A stretch of 64,000 nucleotides of DNA from Ascidiaceihabitans sp. (GCA_029251465.1 JAQXDI010000061.1:1-64000), one strand, 5' to 3'; counted from the first letter of the stretch, positions 16,779 to 25,826 are shown. The notes: generated from the letters alone by a model not told the origin. Translations and numbers: made by a program.

Positions 16779-16869
16779 GGGAATTTCCCAATGTGCTCGC
16801 GCAGCGCATCATCGCTTTGTGTGCGGAAATCCGCACAGTGAAAATCGCGTTTGTGCGGATTTCCACACG
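16779..16869. promoter_or_regulatory. Paired palindromic operators upstream of dctP
   Basis: TGTGCGGAAATCCGCACA (16820-16837) is a perfect 8-2-8 palindrome. A second, imperfect copy, TGTGCGGA-TT-TCCACACG, lies at 16852-16869; the centres are 32 bp apart, about three helical turns. GGGAATTTCCC at 16779-16789 is a third small palindrome. Their position upstream of dctP and beside dctD suggests DctD binding sites. I found no -24/-12 sigma-54 promoter between them and dctP. A sigma-70-like TTGCCG-17-TCAAAT can be read on the minus strand about 60-100 bases before the dctP start. Confidence 0.6.
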
Positions 16870-16871
16870 TC

Positions 16872-18101
16872 TTATCGGCGGAAATCTTCTGGCCGAATCC
16901 CGTAGCGCGTCAGCTTGTCGTAAAAGGTTTTTCGCGGTAATTTCAGTACCTCTGCAGCCTCAATCGCGCGCCCGTTGTGACGGCCCAATGCGGCGACCAA
17001 CAGTGACTTTTCAACCCGCGCGAGCTGCTCTGACAACCCCATTTCGGCGGCTTGGGTCACGTCCTCGGGCATGCCCAACACAAACCGCATGGCGGCACTC
17101 ATTAAGGATCGCGCGTTTCCGGGCCAATCTTGGGTCATCAGGGCTGCCGCAAATTGCGGTTTAATTTCTGGCGCAGTCAGCCCCGCCTGCTCACTCGCTA
17201 AGGCCACGTATTGGCGGAACAACACGGGAATATCCTCGGGGCGTTCGGCCAAAGACGGTATGCGCACCGGCATCACATCGAGACGGTAGAACAAGTCAGC
17301 ATTCATTTGACCAGCCTGCACAGCCATCTGCAAATCGCCTGTGCTGCCAGCGAAAAGCCGCGTTTGCGCACCGCGTTCCAGCGCCTCAATCAGGGACAAT
17401 TGCGTGTCAGCGGGCAGTTGCACGATTTCGTCAATGAACAAGCAACCGGTTGCGGCCTCATCGAAGGCGTCGCTCAAAACCGCGGGCGTCATGCCGGACC
17501 CGGCACGTTTCACAAACGGCGCTTTTGAGCGCACGGAACTGAGGTGGATCACCTGGGCCACCTTGGAAATGCCGGTACCAGGAGCACCAGTGATCAGCAC
17601 CTCGGCGTCCAGTTGCGCGACGCGCCGCACACGGGCGCGCAGGTTGTCTGATAGTTCAGATTGCCCGAACAACATCCGCGCAGCAGGGTCGCCGGTTTCG
17701 ACCAAATGTTTAAGCCTGCGGTTTTCCAAAATTAGCCCACGAGTCTTAAGCGCTTGTTGAAGAACGGCAAGTAAATCACTGGGTGCGCATGGTTTTTCCA
17801 AAAACCCAAACGCGCCTTGCGCCATAGCTTGGACAGCCATGGGAATGTCACCTTCGCCGGTTAACAAGATCACAGGCAGGTCGGGATCCTGGGCTTTGGC
17901 GTAATCCAAAAGGTGAAAGCCATCCCGCCCCGGCATCCGAATATCCGACAAAATGACACCATCAAAGTCGGCTGTGATCCGGTCCTTGGCCGCAACAAAC
18001 GAACTGGCTGTGATCGCCTCAAGCTCGGCCAATTCCAGCGTTTGCGCCACAGCGTCGCGGACAGCGGCGTCATCATCAACCAACAAAACCTGGATGCTCA
18101 C
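16872..18101 (-). CDS. dctD: DctD-like response regulator with degenerate AAA+ domain
   Basis: This 409-residue NtrC-family protein is shorter than typical DctD (about 440-460). The receiver is intact with phospho-acceptor Asp53 (VILSDIRMPGRDG). The central AAA+ domain is altered: Walker A reads GAPGTGIS, with Ile178 where Lys is required, and the segment before Walker B (CLFIDEI, residues 220-226) lacks the GAFTGA loop that contacts sigma-54, about 20 residues being absent. The C-terminus has a Fis-type helix-turn-helix (NGRAIEAAEVLKLPRKTFYDKLTRYG). It overlaps dctB by 4 bp. It probably binds DNA in response to DctB but should not act as a sigma-54 ATPase activator. Confidence 0.88.
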   Translation of the reverse strand: MSIQVLLVDDDAAVRDAVAQTLELAELEAITASSFVAAKDRITADFDGVILSDIRMPGRDGFHLLDYAKAQDPDLPVILLTGEGDIPMAVQAMAQGAFGFLEKPCAPSDLLAVLQQALKTRGLILENRRLKHLVETGDPAARMLFGQSELSDNLRARVRRVAQLDAEVLITGAPGTGISKVAQVIHLSSVRSKAPFVKRAGSGMTPAVLSDAFDEAATGCLFIDEIVQLPADTQLSLIEALERGAQTRLFAGSTGDLQMAVQAGQMNADLFYRLDVMPVRIPSLAERPEDIPVLFRQYVALASEQAGLTAPEIKPQFAAALMTQDWPGNARSLMSAAMRFVLGMPEDVTQAAEMGLSEQLARVEKSLLVAALGRHNGRAIEAAEVLKLPRKTFYDKLTRYGIRPEDFRR

Positions 18102-19846
18102 GTGCTATTCCCTTCATCCCAGCGTTCCAGTTGCACGGTGAACATCGCCCCGCTCGGCGTGTTTGCGCCGCGAATTTCACCACCAAAGCTTTGGACGATG
18201 CCATAAGAAATCGACAATCCCAACCCCATGCCTTCGGACGCGCCGACCTCTTTGGTGGTGTAAAACGGATCGAAAACCTTGTCGGGCATGTCAATTCCGG
18301 GCCCTGTATCACAGATGTTAACAACGAGAAGATCGCCTTCTTTGATGCTGATTTCAATGAATTTTTTCACGCTTTGACCCATCGCATCCACCGCATTAGA
18401 GATCAAATTGATAAACACTTGGCTAAGGCGGACTTCTCCGCCGCGCACCCAAATGGGATGATCCGAGCGGGCGTAATTCAGAACGACACCCGCCTGATCC
18501 ATGCCCGGTTGCATCAGCTCAAGCGCACTGTCCAGAACTGCCACCAAATCAACCCGCGACAACGGTTCGCTTTCTTGTTTTGCAAACGCGCGCAGGTTTT
18601 TGATGATGCGCCCCATGCGTCGCGCCAGATCGGAAATCCGGATCAGGTTTTCGCCCGCACGCTCCGGCTTGCCCCGCTCCATGAATTGCGCGCCGTTTTC
18701 CGCAAACGAGCGGATCGCCATCAACGGTTGGTTCAATTCGTGGCTGATCCCCGCGCTCATCTGCCCCAACGCGCTAAGTTTGCCAGCCTGCACCAAATCA
18801 GATTGCGCGCGCGCCAGTGCGGTTTGGGCTTGTTCGCGTTCTTTGGCCTGTGCGCGCAGTTGCGTGTTGGTGTCTTCCAATTCTGCGGTGCGCGCCGCCA
18901 CGCGCGCCTCTAGCTGGGCGTTCGCCTCGGCCAAGGTGCGGCGTCGTTCTGTGGCCAAAAACAGCAATGCGCCAAACGCGAGGAAAAGGGCTGCCACAGC
19001 CAACGCTTGCAGCCGCGCCAAACGACGTGCAGGTCGCACATCCATCAACACTTCGCCGATGAAACCGATCACGGGCAGTTCGCGCGTGATATGCAGTGCA
19101 TTTTGCGGCAAATATGGCCCCCACCCAAGCTGCCAAACCTCGAACCGACCTTGAAAGAAACTATCAAAATCAGGAGCTTGCCCAACAGGAGGCACCAAAC
19201 CCGCCTGCCCCGAAGGTCTGCGCCAAAACACCAGCTCCGAGCGGTTAGAAATGAACACTTCGCCCGCTTGATCCGTGAAAAACACGGCAGGGTTGCCACC
19301 GACCCAATCCCATTCGATGCCCGCAATATTCGCCGCAACAACCACGGCACCGATCACCTTGCTTTGCCCGTCAAACACCGGTGCCGCGTAGTAATATGCG
19401 CGCGCAGCAAGCGGTCGACTTAGCCCGTGCGCCCAGCCCAACGCGCCCTGCATCGCGCGGCGTACGTATACGGTTTGGCTCAGATCGGCACCGGCATCGC
19501 TGCGTGCTGCCTGCACGACACGCCCCGTTCGATCCACCAACATCACATCTAACGCGGCGGTTTTATCAGCAATATCAAGCAGTAGTGCTTTGACAGATGT
19601 CGCACTCTGCCCGCGAATGGCTTGCGTGACTTCGCCACGATCCGCCGTCAGCACCGACAGTTCGCGGTAGCGTTGCAACTGCCCTGTCAAACGGTCGCTG
19701 GCCAAGGCCAGATCGACAGCGCCCTGCCGCGCCAGTTGGGTCAGCGCCTGCACATATCCATAGCGCCAAACGCCGCCTGACACGGCCGCCACCAGCGCCA
19801 AAAACGCCAATACGATCACCAATCTTTTGAAAACACCGCGCCCCAT
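18098..19846 (-). CDS. dctB: Sensor histidine kinase DctB
   Basis: This 582-residue inner-membrane kinase has one helix near the N-terminus (VIVLAFLALVAAVSGGVWRYGYV), a periplasmic double-PAS-like sensor region of about 240 residues, a second helix near LQALAVAALFLAFGALLFLAT, a coiled coil, and the kinase core. The phospho-acceptor histidine is in QMSAGISHELNQPLMAIRSFAENG, followed by the N, G1 and G2 boxes (LISNAVDAMGQ, VNICDTGPGIDMPDKVFDPF, GMGLGLSISYGIVQSFGG). This layout matches DctB, which senses C4-dicarboxylates. It is upstream of dctD with a 4-bp overlap and is divergent from the P450 gene. Confidence 0.93.
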   Translation of the reverse strand: MGRGVFKRLVIVLAFLALVAAVSGGVWRYGYVQALTQLARQGAVDLALASDRLTGQLQRYRELSVLTADRGEVTQAIRGQSATSVKALLLDIADKTAALDVMLVDRTGRVVQAARSDAGADLSQTVYVRRAMQGALGWAHGLSRPLAARAYYYAAPVFDGQSKVIGAVVVAANIAGIEWDWVGGNPAVFFTDQAGEVFISNRSELVFWRRPSGQAGLVPPVGQAPDFDSFFQGRFEVWQLGWGPYLPQNALHITRELPVIGFIGEVLMDVRPARRLARLQALAVAALFLAFGALLFLATERRRTLAEANAQLEARVAARTAELEDTNTQLRAQAKEREQAQTALARAQSDLVQAGKLSALGQMSAGISHELNQPLMAIRSFAENGAQFMERGKPERAGENLIRISDLARRMGRIIKNLRAFAKQESEPLSRVDLVAVLDSALELMQPGMDQAGVVLNYARSDHPIWVRGGEVRLSQVFINLISNAVDAMGQSVKKFIEISIKEGDLLVVNICDTGPGIDMPDKVFDPFYTTKEVGASEGMGLGLSISYGIVQSFGGEIRGANTPSGAMFTVQLERWDEGNST

Positions 19847-19907
19847 GACCGCATCCTATCAAACTGTGCCTTGCAAATACCAGCGCGCATACGCTTTGGT
19901 GGTTGCC

Positions 19908-21089
19908 ATGAAAGAGCTGTCAAAATCCCCGACCGATCCTGCGTTTGTGCAAGACCCTTATGCATTTTACGACCACGCCCGCACACAGGGGCCCGTCGTG
20001 TTTTGGAAAGACTACGGGATGCTTGCCGCCTTTGATCATGGCACGGTTCACGCGCTTTTGCGTGATCGCCGCTTGGGGCGCGAAGTTCCGCTCGATCAGC
20101 GCAAACCTGTGCCGGACCATCTGCAAGCCTTTGATGCGGTTGAGAAACACTCGATGCTGGAAAAAGAAGGTGACGGGCACCGGCGTTTGCGTGGCCTTGT
20201 TTTGCGCGCCTTTACCTCGCGCCGGATCGCGGCACTACACGATGATATCGTCGAAATCTGCGCCGAACTGATCGCGGATTTTCCTGATGCGCCCTTTGAT
20301 CTGATCCCTGCCTTTTGTACCCAAGTGCCCGTGCGCGTGATTGCCCGTCTTTTGGGTGTCCCCGAGGATCGCAGCGCCGATTTGTTGCGCTGGCCCAACG
20401 CGATGGTCGCGATGTATCAATCCAACCGCAACCGCCAGATCGAAGACGCGGCAGAATTTGCCGCCCGCGAATTCGCGACGTTTTTGCGCACCTACATCGA
20501 AACACGACGTGACGATCCGCGTGACGATCTGATCACCCACCTGATTGCAGCCGAAGAAGATGGTACCAAACTGTCCACGGACGAACTGATTGGCACCTGT
20601 GTTTTGCTGTTGAATGCAGGACACGAGGCCACTGTGCACTCGCTTGGCAATGCGATCAAAACGCTAGTGGAACACGGAAAAACAGGTGCCTGTCTGGAAC
20701 CTGACCAGATCGCAAATACCGTCGAAGAATTGCTACGCTACGACCCGCCCCTGCATATCTTTACCCGCTATGCCTATGAAGACATTGACGTTTTAGGTCA
20801 CACTCTCAGAAAAGGGCAACAGATTGCGTTAGTGCTTGGGGCTGCGGGACGTGATCCTGCGCTTTGGCCAAATGCGGATCATTTTGACCCCGATCACAAC
20901 GCCAAAGCACATCTGGCCTTTGGCGGCGGAGTGCATTTTTGCGTTGGTGCCCCTTTGGCGCGGTTAGAGCTGCAAATTGCGCTGCCAATGCTGTTTGCGG
21001 CATTGCCGGACATGACGTTCACCGCCCAGCCAATATACGCAAACAGCTACCATTTTCACAAGTTGGAAACCCTGATTGTGACGCCCTAA
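19908..21089 (+). CDS. Cytochrome P450
   Basis: This 393-residue soluble P450 shows the ExxR motif (EELLRYDPPLHIFTR), the heme loop FGGGVHFCVGAPLARLE with ligand Cys345, and an I-helix LLLNAGHEATVHSLGNAI. In the I-helix the position of the usual proton-relay threonine after the Glu is Ala (AGHEA), as in P450eryF, so oxygen activation may rely on substrate or water. The start was taken at 19908; earlier in-frame ATGs would overlap dctB. No ferredoxin or ferredoxin reductase is adjacent, so its redox partner is elsewhere, perhaps the reductase at 26.3 kb. The substrate is unknown. Confidence 0.92.
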   Translation: MKELSKSPTDPAFVQDPYAFYDHARTQGPVVFWKDYGMLAAFDHGTVHALLRDRRLGREVPLDQRKPVPDHLQAFDAVEKHSMLEKEGDGHRRLRGLVLRAFTSRRIAALHDDIVEICAELIADFPDAPFDLIPAFCTQVPVRVIARLLGVPEDRSADLLRWPNAMVAMYQSNRNRQIEDAAEFAAREFATFLRTYIETRRDDPRDDLITHLIAAEEDGTKLSTDELIGTCVLLLNAGHEATVHSLGNAIKTLVEHGKTGACLEPDQIANTVEELLRYDPPLHIFTRYAYEDIDVLGHTLRKGQQIALVLGAAGRDPALWPNADHFDPDHNAKAHLAFGGGVHFCVGAPLARLELQIALPMLFAALPDMTFTAQPIYANSYHFHKLETLIVTP

Positions 21090-21547
21090 AGCGGCAACAT
21101 CGTCGTCGATTTGATCTGTTCCATCGACAAAAGCGCCGTGACGTTGTGCACCCGCACCTCTGAAATCAGCGCTTGGTAGAACGCGTCGTACGCCCGCGCA
21201 TTCTGAACGCGCACCTTCAGAATATAGTCGATGTCACCTGCCAAACGGTGCGCTTCTTGTACTTCGGGACGGTCTTGCAGGGCCTTCAGAAACTTCGCCT
21301 GCCACTCGGCCTCGTGTTCTGACGTGCGGATCAAAACAAAGAAACACGCCTCGAATCCCAGTGCCTCTGCATCCAGATAAACCGTCTGCTGACCGATCAC
21401 CCCGGCCTCGCGTAATTTGCGGATGCGATTCCACACTGGCGTCTTGGAACTGCCCACAGCTTTGGCGATTTCGTCCAAAGATTGGCTGGCATCGCGTTGC
21501 AGCTCCGAGAGGATTTTCCGATCTGTTTCGTCAATACGAACGCTCAT
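21086..21547 (-). CDS. Lrp/AsnC-family regulator, probable cys operon regulator
   Basis: This 153-residue regulator has an N-terminal winged helix (IDETDRKILSELQRDASQSLDEIAKAVGSSKTPVWNRIRKLREAGVI) and a C-terminal RAM ligand/oligomerisation domain (VQEAHRLAGDIDYILKVRVQNARAYDAFYQALISEVRVHNVTALLSMEQIKSTTMLPL). It is divergent from cysG, the first gene of the sulfate-assimilation operon, so it probably controls that operon in response to a cysteine-related signal. The start MSVRIDETD was chosen over an Arg/Asn-rich extension. It overlaps the P450 stop by 4 bp in convergent orientation. Confidence 0.9.
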   Translation of the reverse strand: MSVRIDETDRKILSELQRDASQSLDEIAKAVGSSKTPVWNRIRKLREAGVIGQQTVYLDAEALGFEACFFVLIRTSEHEAEWQAKFLKALQDRPEVQEAHRLAGDIDYILKVRVQNARAYDAFYQALISEVRVHNVTALLSMEQIKSTTMLPL

Positions 21548-21639
21548 TCGCCTGTTCCTTTGATTTCTACGATTTCGTTCCTCTTGACCGCCAAATCGGA
21601 ACAATCATCCTTATCGACGCCAGCCTATGGCGCATTTTC

Positions 21640-21653
21640 GGGAATATTTCCTA
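21640..21653. promoter_or_regulatory. Palindromic site between the Lrp-type regulator and cysG
   Basis: GGAA-TAT-TTCC within GGGAATATTTCCT is a small dyad in the 144-bp divergent spacer, about 40 bases before cysG. AT-rich dyads of this kind are typical Lrp/AsnC targets. The assignment is by position only. Confidence 0.35.
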
Positions 21654-21691
21654 TATTGAGGGTCAAGTCAAACGACATCGAGGCGACACCC

Positions 21692-23086
21692 ATGGACCAT
21701 TTTCCGATCTTTGTTGCGACATCAGGCCGACGCATTGTGCTGTCTGGTGGTGGCGACGCGGCCTTGGCCAAATTGCGCTTGTTGCTAAAGACCAAGGCGA
21801 ACATCTCGGTCTTTACGCCAAAACCTGCGTCCGAGATCGTGCAATGGGCCGCCACCGGAAAACTGACTTTGATCAAACGCGCGATGGAACCCGGTGATGC
21901 CATGTGCGCCGTGCTGTTTTACGCAGCGGATGAGGATTCGGTCGAGGACGCGCGCACAAGTGCTATCGCAAATGCCGACGGCGCGTTGGTTAATGTGGTC
22001 GACAATCTTGCGGACAGCCAGTTCATCACGCCTGCCATCGTTGACCGTGATCCGGTCACCATCGCCATCGGCACCGAAGGGGCAGCGCCCGTTCTTGCCC
22101 GCGCGATCAAGGCGGATCTCGAAGAACGCCTGCCGGCAACGCTTGGCACACTGGCACGCATCGGCAAAACCTTTCGCAAGATGTCGTATTCCCTGCCATT
22201 CGGGCGCGCACGCCGCGATTTCTGGCGCGACTACTACTTTAACGCCGGTCCAAAGGCGATTGCCGATGGGGTCGATGCCGTGCGCCCTGCCTTGGACGAC
22301 TTGCTGAACGCGCACCTTGCCCGTGACGCCCGCGAAGGTCACATCGCCTTTGTCGGTGCTGGCCCCGGTGACCCCGAATTGCTGACACTCAAGGCCCGCC
22401 GCGCGCTGGATGAGGCAGACGTGGTGATCTACGACCGCCTGATCACCAAAGAAATCCTCGAACTGGCCCGCCGCGAAGCCATCATGCTGGACGTGGGCAA
22501 AGAAGGCTTTGGCCCCTCGACCCCCCAAGACACCATCAACGATTTACTCGTTGAACACGGCGCAAGCGGCGCACAAGTGGTGCGTTTGAAATCCGGCGAC
22601 GCGACTGTCTTTGGACGTCTCGACGAAGAACTGGACGCCGTGACCGCGGCAGGGATCGGCTGGCACATTGTGCCCGGTATCACCGCGGCCTCTGCTGCCG
22701 TTGCCTCAATCGGGCAAAGCCTGACAAAACGCGGGCGCAACGCCTCTGTGCGCTTTCTAACCGGTCACGACATGCAAGGGTTTGCGGATCACGATTGGGC
22801 AGCACTTGCAGCTCCGAACGAAGTCGCCGCAATCTACATGGGCAAGAAATCTGCCCGCTTTGTCCAAGGTCGCCTGATCATGCACGGCGCGGATCAAAGC
22901 ACACCAATCACGGTCATCGAAAACGCCTCACGCCCCGGTCAACGGGTGTTGTCCACAACGTTGGCGCATCTGCCGACCGATCTGGCCAATGCCAACATGA
23001 CTGGCCCTGCCCTCACCTTCTACGGCCTTGCACCGCGCGACGCATCCGAGGCCGCCGCAACACTCATCACCCGGGAATTTGCATAA
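21692..23086 (+). CDS. cysG: Siroheme synthase CysG (precorrin-2 oxidase/ferrochelatase + uroporphyrinogen-III methyltransferase)
   Basis: This 464-residue bifunctional enzyme makes siroheme for the sulfite reductase encoded next. The N-terminal CysGB half has an NAD-binding run (RRIVLSGGGDAALAKLRLLLK) and FITPAIVDRDPVTIAIGTEGAAPVLAR. From about residue 215 the SUMT half starts (GHIAFVGAGPGDPELLTLKARRALDEADVVIYDRLI) with VRLKSGDATVFGRLDEE, VPGITAASAAVASIGQSLTKRG and PALTFYGLA. Length matches E. coli CysG. The ATG at 21692 is the start that gives the canonical N-terminus. First gene of the cys operon, with the next gene overlapping by 1 bp. Confidence 0.96.
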   Translation: MDHFPIFVATSGRRIVLSGGGDAALAKLRLLLKTKANISVFTPKPASEIVQWAATGKLTLIKRAMEPGDAMCAVLFYAADEDSVEDARTSAIANADGALVNVVDNLADSQFITPAIVDRDPVTIAIGTEGAAPVLARAIKADLEERLPATLGTLARIGKTFRKMSYSLPFGRARRDFWRDYYFNAGPKAIADGVDAVRPALDDLLNAHLARDAREGHIAFVGAGPGDPELLTLKARRALDEADVVIYDRLITKEILELARREAIMLDVGKEGFGPSTPQDTINDLLVEHGASGAQVVRLKSGDATVFGRLDEELDAVTAAGIGWHIVPGITAASAAVASIGQSLTKRGRNASVRFLTGHDMQGFADHDWAALAAPNEVAAIYMGKKSARFVQGRLIMHGADQSTPITVIENASRPGQRVLSTTLAHLPTDLANANMTGPALTFYGLAPRDASEAAATLITREFA

Positions 23087-23397
23087 TGCCAAAGCCGTTC
23101 ACACCCAAAGTTGTCACCGCAAACGATCTGCTGATTGGCGACGTCATCTATCAGACAATCAGCGGTTGGTCGCGCGATTTGAACGATGCCGAAGTTCTAA
23201 CTGATGAAGCACACGCCGATCTGCGTAAAATTGAGGCATCCCAGCAGACCAACCACGTCGTCGGGGTCTATTTCATGGACATCGACGCCTCATCCAGCGA
23301 CTCTTTGCAGACAAAACACTTCCGCGAAGCATTCCGCGCCAAGGGCCCCTCCAACTACGCCCACGGCAAGCAAACTGCCCAAACAGAGGTTTCCTAA
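23086..23397 (+). CDS. DUF2849 protein of the sulfate-assimilation operon
   Basis: This 103-residue protein is of the DUF2849 type (KVVTANDLLIGDVIYQTISGWSRDLNDAEVLTDEAHADLRKIEASQQTNHVVGVYFMDID), usually found between cysG and cysI in alphaproteobacteria. No catalytic motif is visible. Its fixed position suggests an accessory role in sulfite reduction, perhaps in assembly or electron transfer, but this is only inferred from context. Start and cysG stop overlap (TAATG), and cysI begins 1 base after its stop. Confidence 0.88.
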   Translation: MPKPFTPKVVTANDLLIGDVIYQTISGWSRDLNDAEVLTDEAHADLRKIEASQQTNHVVGVYFMDIDASSSDSLQTKHFREAFRAKGPSNYAHGKQTAQTEVS

Positions 23398-23398
23398 G

Positions 23399-25060
23399 AT
23401 GTATCAATATTCAGAATTCGACACCGATTTCATCGCCTCGCGCAACGCCCAGTTCCGTGCGCAGGTTGAACGCCGTATCGACGGCTCTCTGACCGAAGAT
23501 GAATTCAAACCCCTGCGTTTGATGAACGGTCTGTATCTGCAATTGCACGCCTACATGCTGCGCGTTGCCATTCCGTATGGCACGCTGAACAGTCCCCAAA
23601 TGCATGTTTTGGCTGACATTTCCGAAAAATTTGACAAAGGCTACGGTCACTTTACCACCCGTCAAAACATCCAGTACAACTGGCCTGAGCTTCGCGATGT
23701 GCCTGACATGTTGGATGCGTTGGGCGCGGTTGGCATGCACGCCATCCAGACCTCTGGCAACACAATCCGCAACGTGACGGCGGACCATTTTGCAGGGGCT
23801 GCGGCCGACGAAATCGCCGATCCGCGCCCCGTGGCCGAGCTGATCCGCCAGTGGTCAACAGATCACCCGGAATTCCAGTTCATGCCGCGTAAATTCAAAA
23901 TTGCCATCACCGGATCACCAAATGACCGCGCCGTCACGCGCGCCCATGACATTGGCCTGCGCATGGTTGAAAAAGACGGTCTTGCCGGTTTTGAGGTCCT
24001 TGTTGGTGGTGGTCTTGGCCGCACACCGATGATCGGAAAGGTCATCACTGACTTCTTGCCGCAAGAAGACTTGTTGCCTTATCTCGAGGCCATCGTGTCC
24101 GTCTGGAACCAGATCGGTCGCCGTGACAACAAGTATAAAGCGCGCATCAAAATCACTGTGCACGAGCATGGCATTGATGAAATTCGCCGCCTTGTAGACG
24201 ACCGCTTTGCGATCCTGAAATCGACTTTTACCGGGATCGATCAACAGCTGCTTGCGCATTTTGTTGACCAGTTTGCCGCGCCGGAATTTGTGACCAAGTC
24301 CGAAGCGACGTTCAAAGACGCCTATCACCGCGATCCGATTTTCCGGTCTTGGGCCGACACCAACATCACGCCGCACAAGGCAGATGGGTACGCGATTGTG
24401 TCGATCAGCCTCAAGAAACACGGGGCCACGCCGGGGGATGCATCTGCGATCCAGATGCGCTTGATGGCAGAGCTGGCCAAACGCTTTGGCCATGACGAAT
24501 TGCGCATCAGCCACGAGCAAAACGTGATTCTGCCGCATGTTCATAAATCGGACCTGCCTTCGATCCATGCCGCGCTCAAGGCGCAGGATCTGGCGACTGC
24601 AAACATCGGCCTGATCAGCGATATTATCGCCTGCCCCGGCATGGATTATTGCGCGCTTGCGACGGCCCGTTCGATCCCGATTGCGCAAGAAATCGCCACA
24701 CGATTTGACGAACTCAAATTAGAACACGAGATTGGGAATCTGAAAATCAAGATTTCGGGATGCATCAACGCATGTGGACATCACCACGTTGGGCACATCG
24801 GAATTTTGGGTCTCGATCGTGCGGGTGTTGAAAACTACCAAATCACGTTGGGTGGTGATCACACTGAAACCGCCGCCGTTGGCGAGCGTGCAGGACCCGG
24901 ATTTTCAGCAGACGAGATTATCCCGGCGGTGGAACGTATCGTAACCACCTACCTTGACTTGCGAAATGAGGGCGAAGAATTTCTTGCAACTTACCGCCGT
25001 CTTGGTCTCGCCCCGTTCAAGGCTGCGCTTTATCCAGAGGCACAGGCTAATGCTGCATAG
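23399..25060 (+). CDS. cysI: Assimilatory sulfite (nitrite/sulfite-type) reductase, hemoprotein subunit
   Basis: This 553-residue siroheme enzyme performs six-electron reduction of sulfite to sulfide. Two ferredoxin-like repeats are seen (LYLQLHAYMLRVAIPYGTLN and YAIVSISLKKHGATPGDASAIQMR), a central Arg/Lys-rich sulfite-binding region (HFTTRQNIQYNWPEL), and the 4Fe-4S/siroheme cysteines in CPGMDYC and SGCINACGHH. It lies in the cys operon with siroheme synthase upstream. Its stop lies inside cysH (11-bp overlap). Electrons may come from the ferredoxin-NADP reductase downstream; no CysJ is present. Confidence 0.95.
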   Translation: MYQYSEFDTDFIASRNAQFRAQVERRIDGSLTEDEFKPLRLMNGLYLQLHAYMLRVAIPYGTLNSPQMHVLADISEKFDKGYGHFTTRQNIQYNWPELRDVPDMLDALGAVGMHAIQTSGNTIRNVTADHFAGAAADEIADPRPVAELIRQWSTDHPEFQFMPRKFKIAITGSPNDRAVTRAHDIGLRMVEKDGLAGFEVLVGGGLGRTPMIGKVITDFLPQEDLLPYLEAIVSVWNQIGRRDNKYKARIKITVHEHGIDEIRRLVDDRFAILKSTFTGIDQQLLAHFVDQFAAPEFVTKSEATFKDAYHRDPIFRSWADTNITPHKADGYAIVSISLKKHGATPGDASAIQMRLMAELAKRFGHDELRISHEQNVILPHVHKSDLPSIHAALKAQDLATANIGLISDIIACPGMDYCALATARSIPIAQEIATRFDELKLEHEIGNLKIKISGCINACGHHHVGHIGILGLDRAGVENYQITLGGDHTETAAVGERAGPGFSADEIIPAVERIVTTYLDLRNEGEEFLATYRRLGLAPFKAALYPEAQANAA

Positions 25061-25826
25061 ACCATCACACCCTTTCAGAGCGTCGGACACTTCACTTGTC
25101 GGCTCGCCCTCGGGCCTCCTTCGAGGGCGTATTGCCCGTCTGAACGCGCAATATGCCCATTCGGGTGCAACCGAAGTGTTCACGGCCGCCATGAGTTCTT
25201 TTAAAAATCTGGCCATGGTGTCCAGTTTTGGCGCGGATTCGGTCGTTCTGTTGCATTTGGCCGCGCAAATCAACAAGGACATCCCTGTTCTTTTCATCGA
25301 CACAGAGCTGCTGTTTGACGAAACCCTGCGCTATCAGGTGCGGGTGTCGCGGATGCTGGGCTTTACCAATGCGCGCGTGCTGCGCGCGTCGGATTTACAT
25401 AAAAACGACCCTGCCAACCAGCTGCATAAAACCGATCCGGATGCCTGCTGTCACTTGCGCAAAACCGTGCCTTTGAATGCCGCGCTGGGTGAATTTGACG
25501 GTTGGATCAGTGGCCGCAAACGCCATCAATCGGGCACCCGTGCGCGGTTGAACATGTTCGAAGTCGAAGACAACACGCAGCGGATCAAGGTCAATCCCCT
25601 TGCGTTGTGGAACAGCGACGACATGCGCCGCTACATGAATGCCACCCAATTGCCGCGCCATCCGCTGGTGGCAAAAGGCTATCCATCTATCGGCTGTGAA
25701 CCCTGCACAACGCCTGTGGCCGAGGGTGAAGATCCGCGCGCAGGACGCTGGCGTGAAACGGAAAAAGAAGAATGTGGCATCCATTTTGTCGATGGCAAAA
25801 TGGTCCGCTCAGGAGAACCGACATGA
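25050..25826 (+). CDS. cysH: Adenylylsulfate/phosphoadenylylsulfate reductase CysH (APS-reductase type)
   Basis: This 258-residue enzyme reduces APS (or PAPS) to sulfite with thioredoxin. It has the nucleotide-binding SSFGADSVVLLHLAAQINKDIPVLFIDTELLFDET region, the KRHQSGTRA motif, and both cysteine pairs DACCHLRK and GCEPCTTPV of the 4Fe-4S-containing APS-reductase type. The ATG at 25050 overlaps the cysI end. The C-terminus ends in EKEECGIHFVDGKMVR with the catalytic cysteine (ECG), as in plant-type and bacterial APS reductases. Confidence 0.95.
   Translation: MLHRPSHPFRASDTSLVGSPSGLLRGRIARLNAQYAHSGATEVFTAAMSSFKNLAMVSSFGADSVVLLHLAAQINKDIPVLFIDTELLFDETLRYQVRVSRMLGFTNARVLRASDLHKNDPANQLHKTDPDACCHLRKTVPLNAALGEFDGWISGRKRHQSGTRARLNMFEVEDNTQRIKVNPLALWNSDDMRRYMNATQLPRHPLVAKGYPSIGCEPCTTPVAEGEDPRAGRWRETEKEECGIHFVDGKMVRSGEPT

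Noticed and set aside
16640-16800. A sigma-54 (-24/-12) promoter for dctP
   Set aside because: I looked for GG-N10-GC with TGGCAC-N5-TTGC on the minus strand and found no convincing site.
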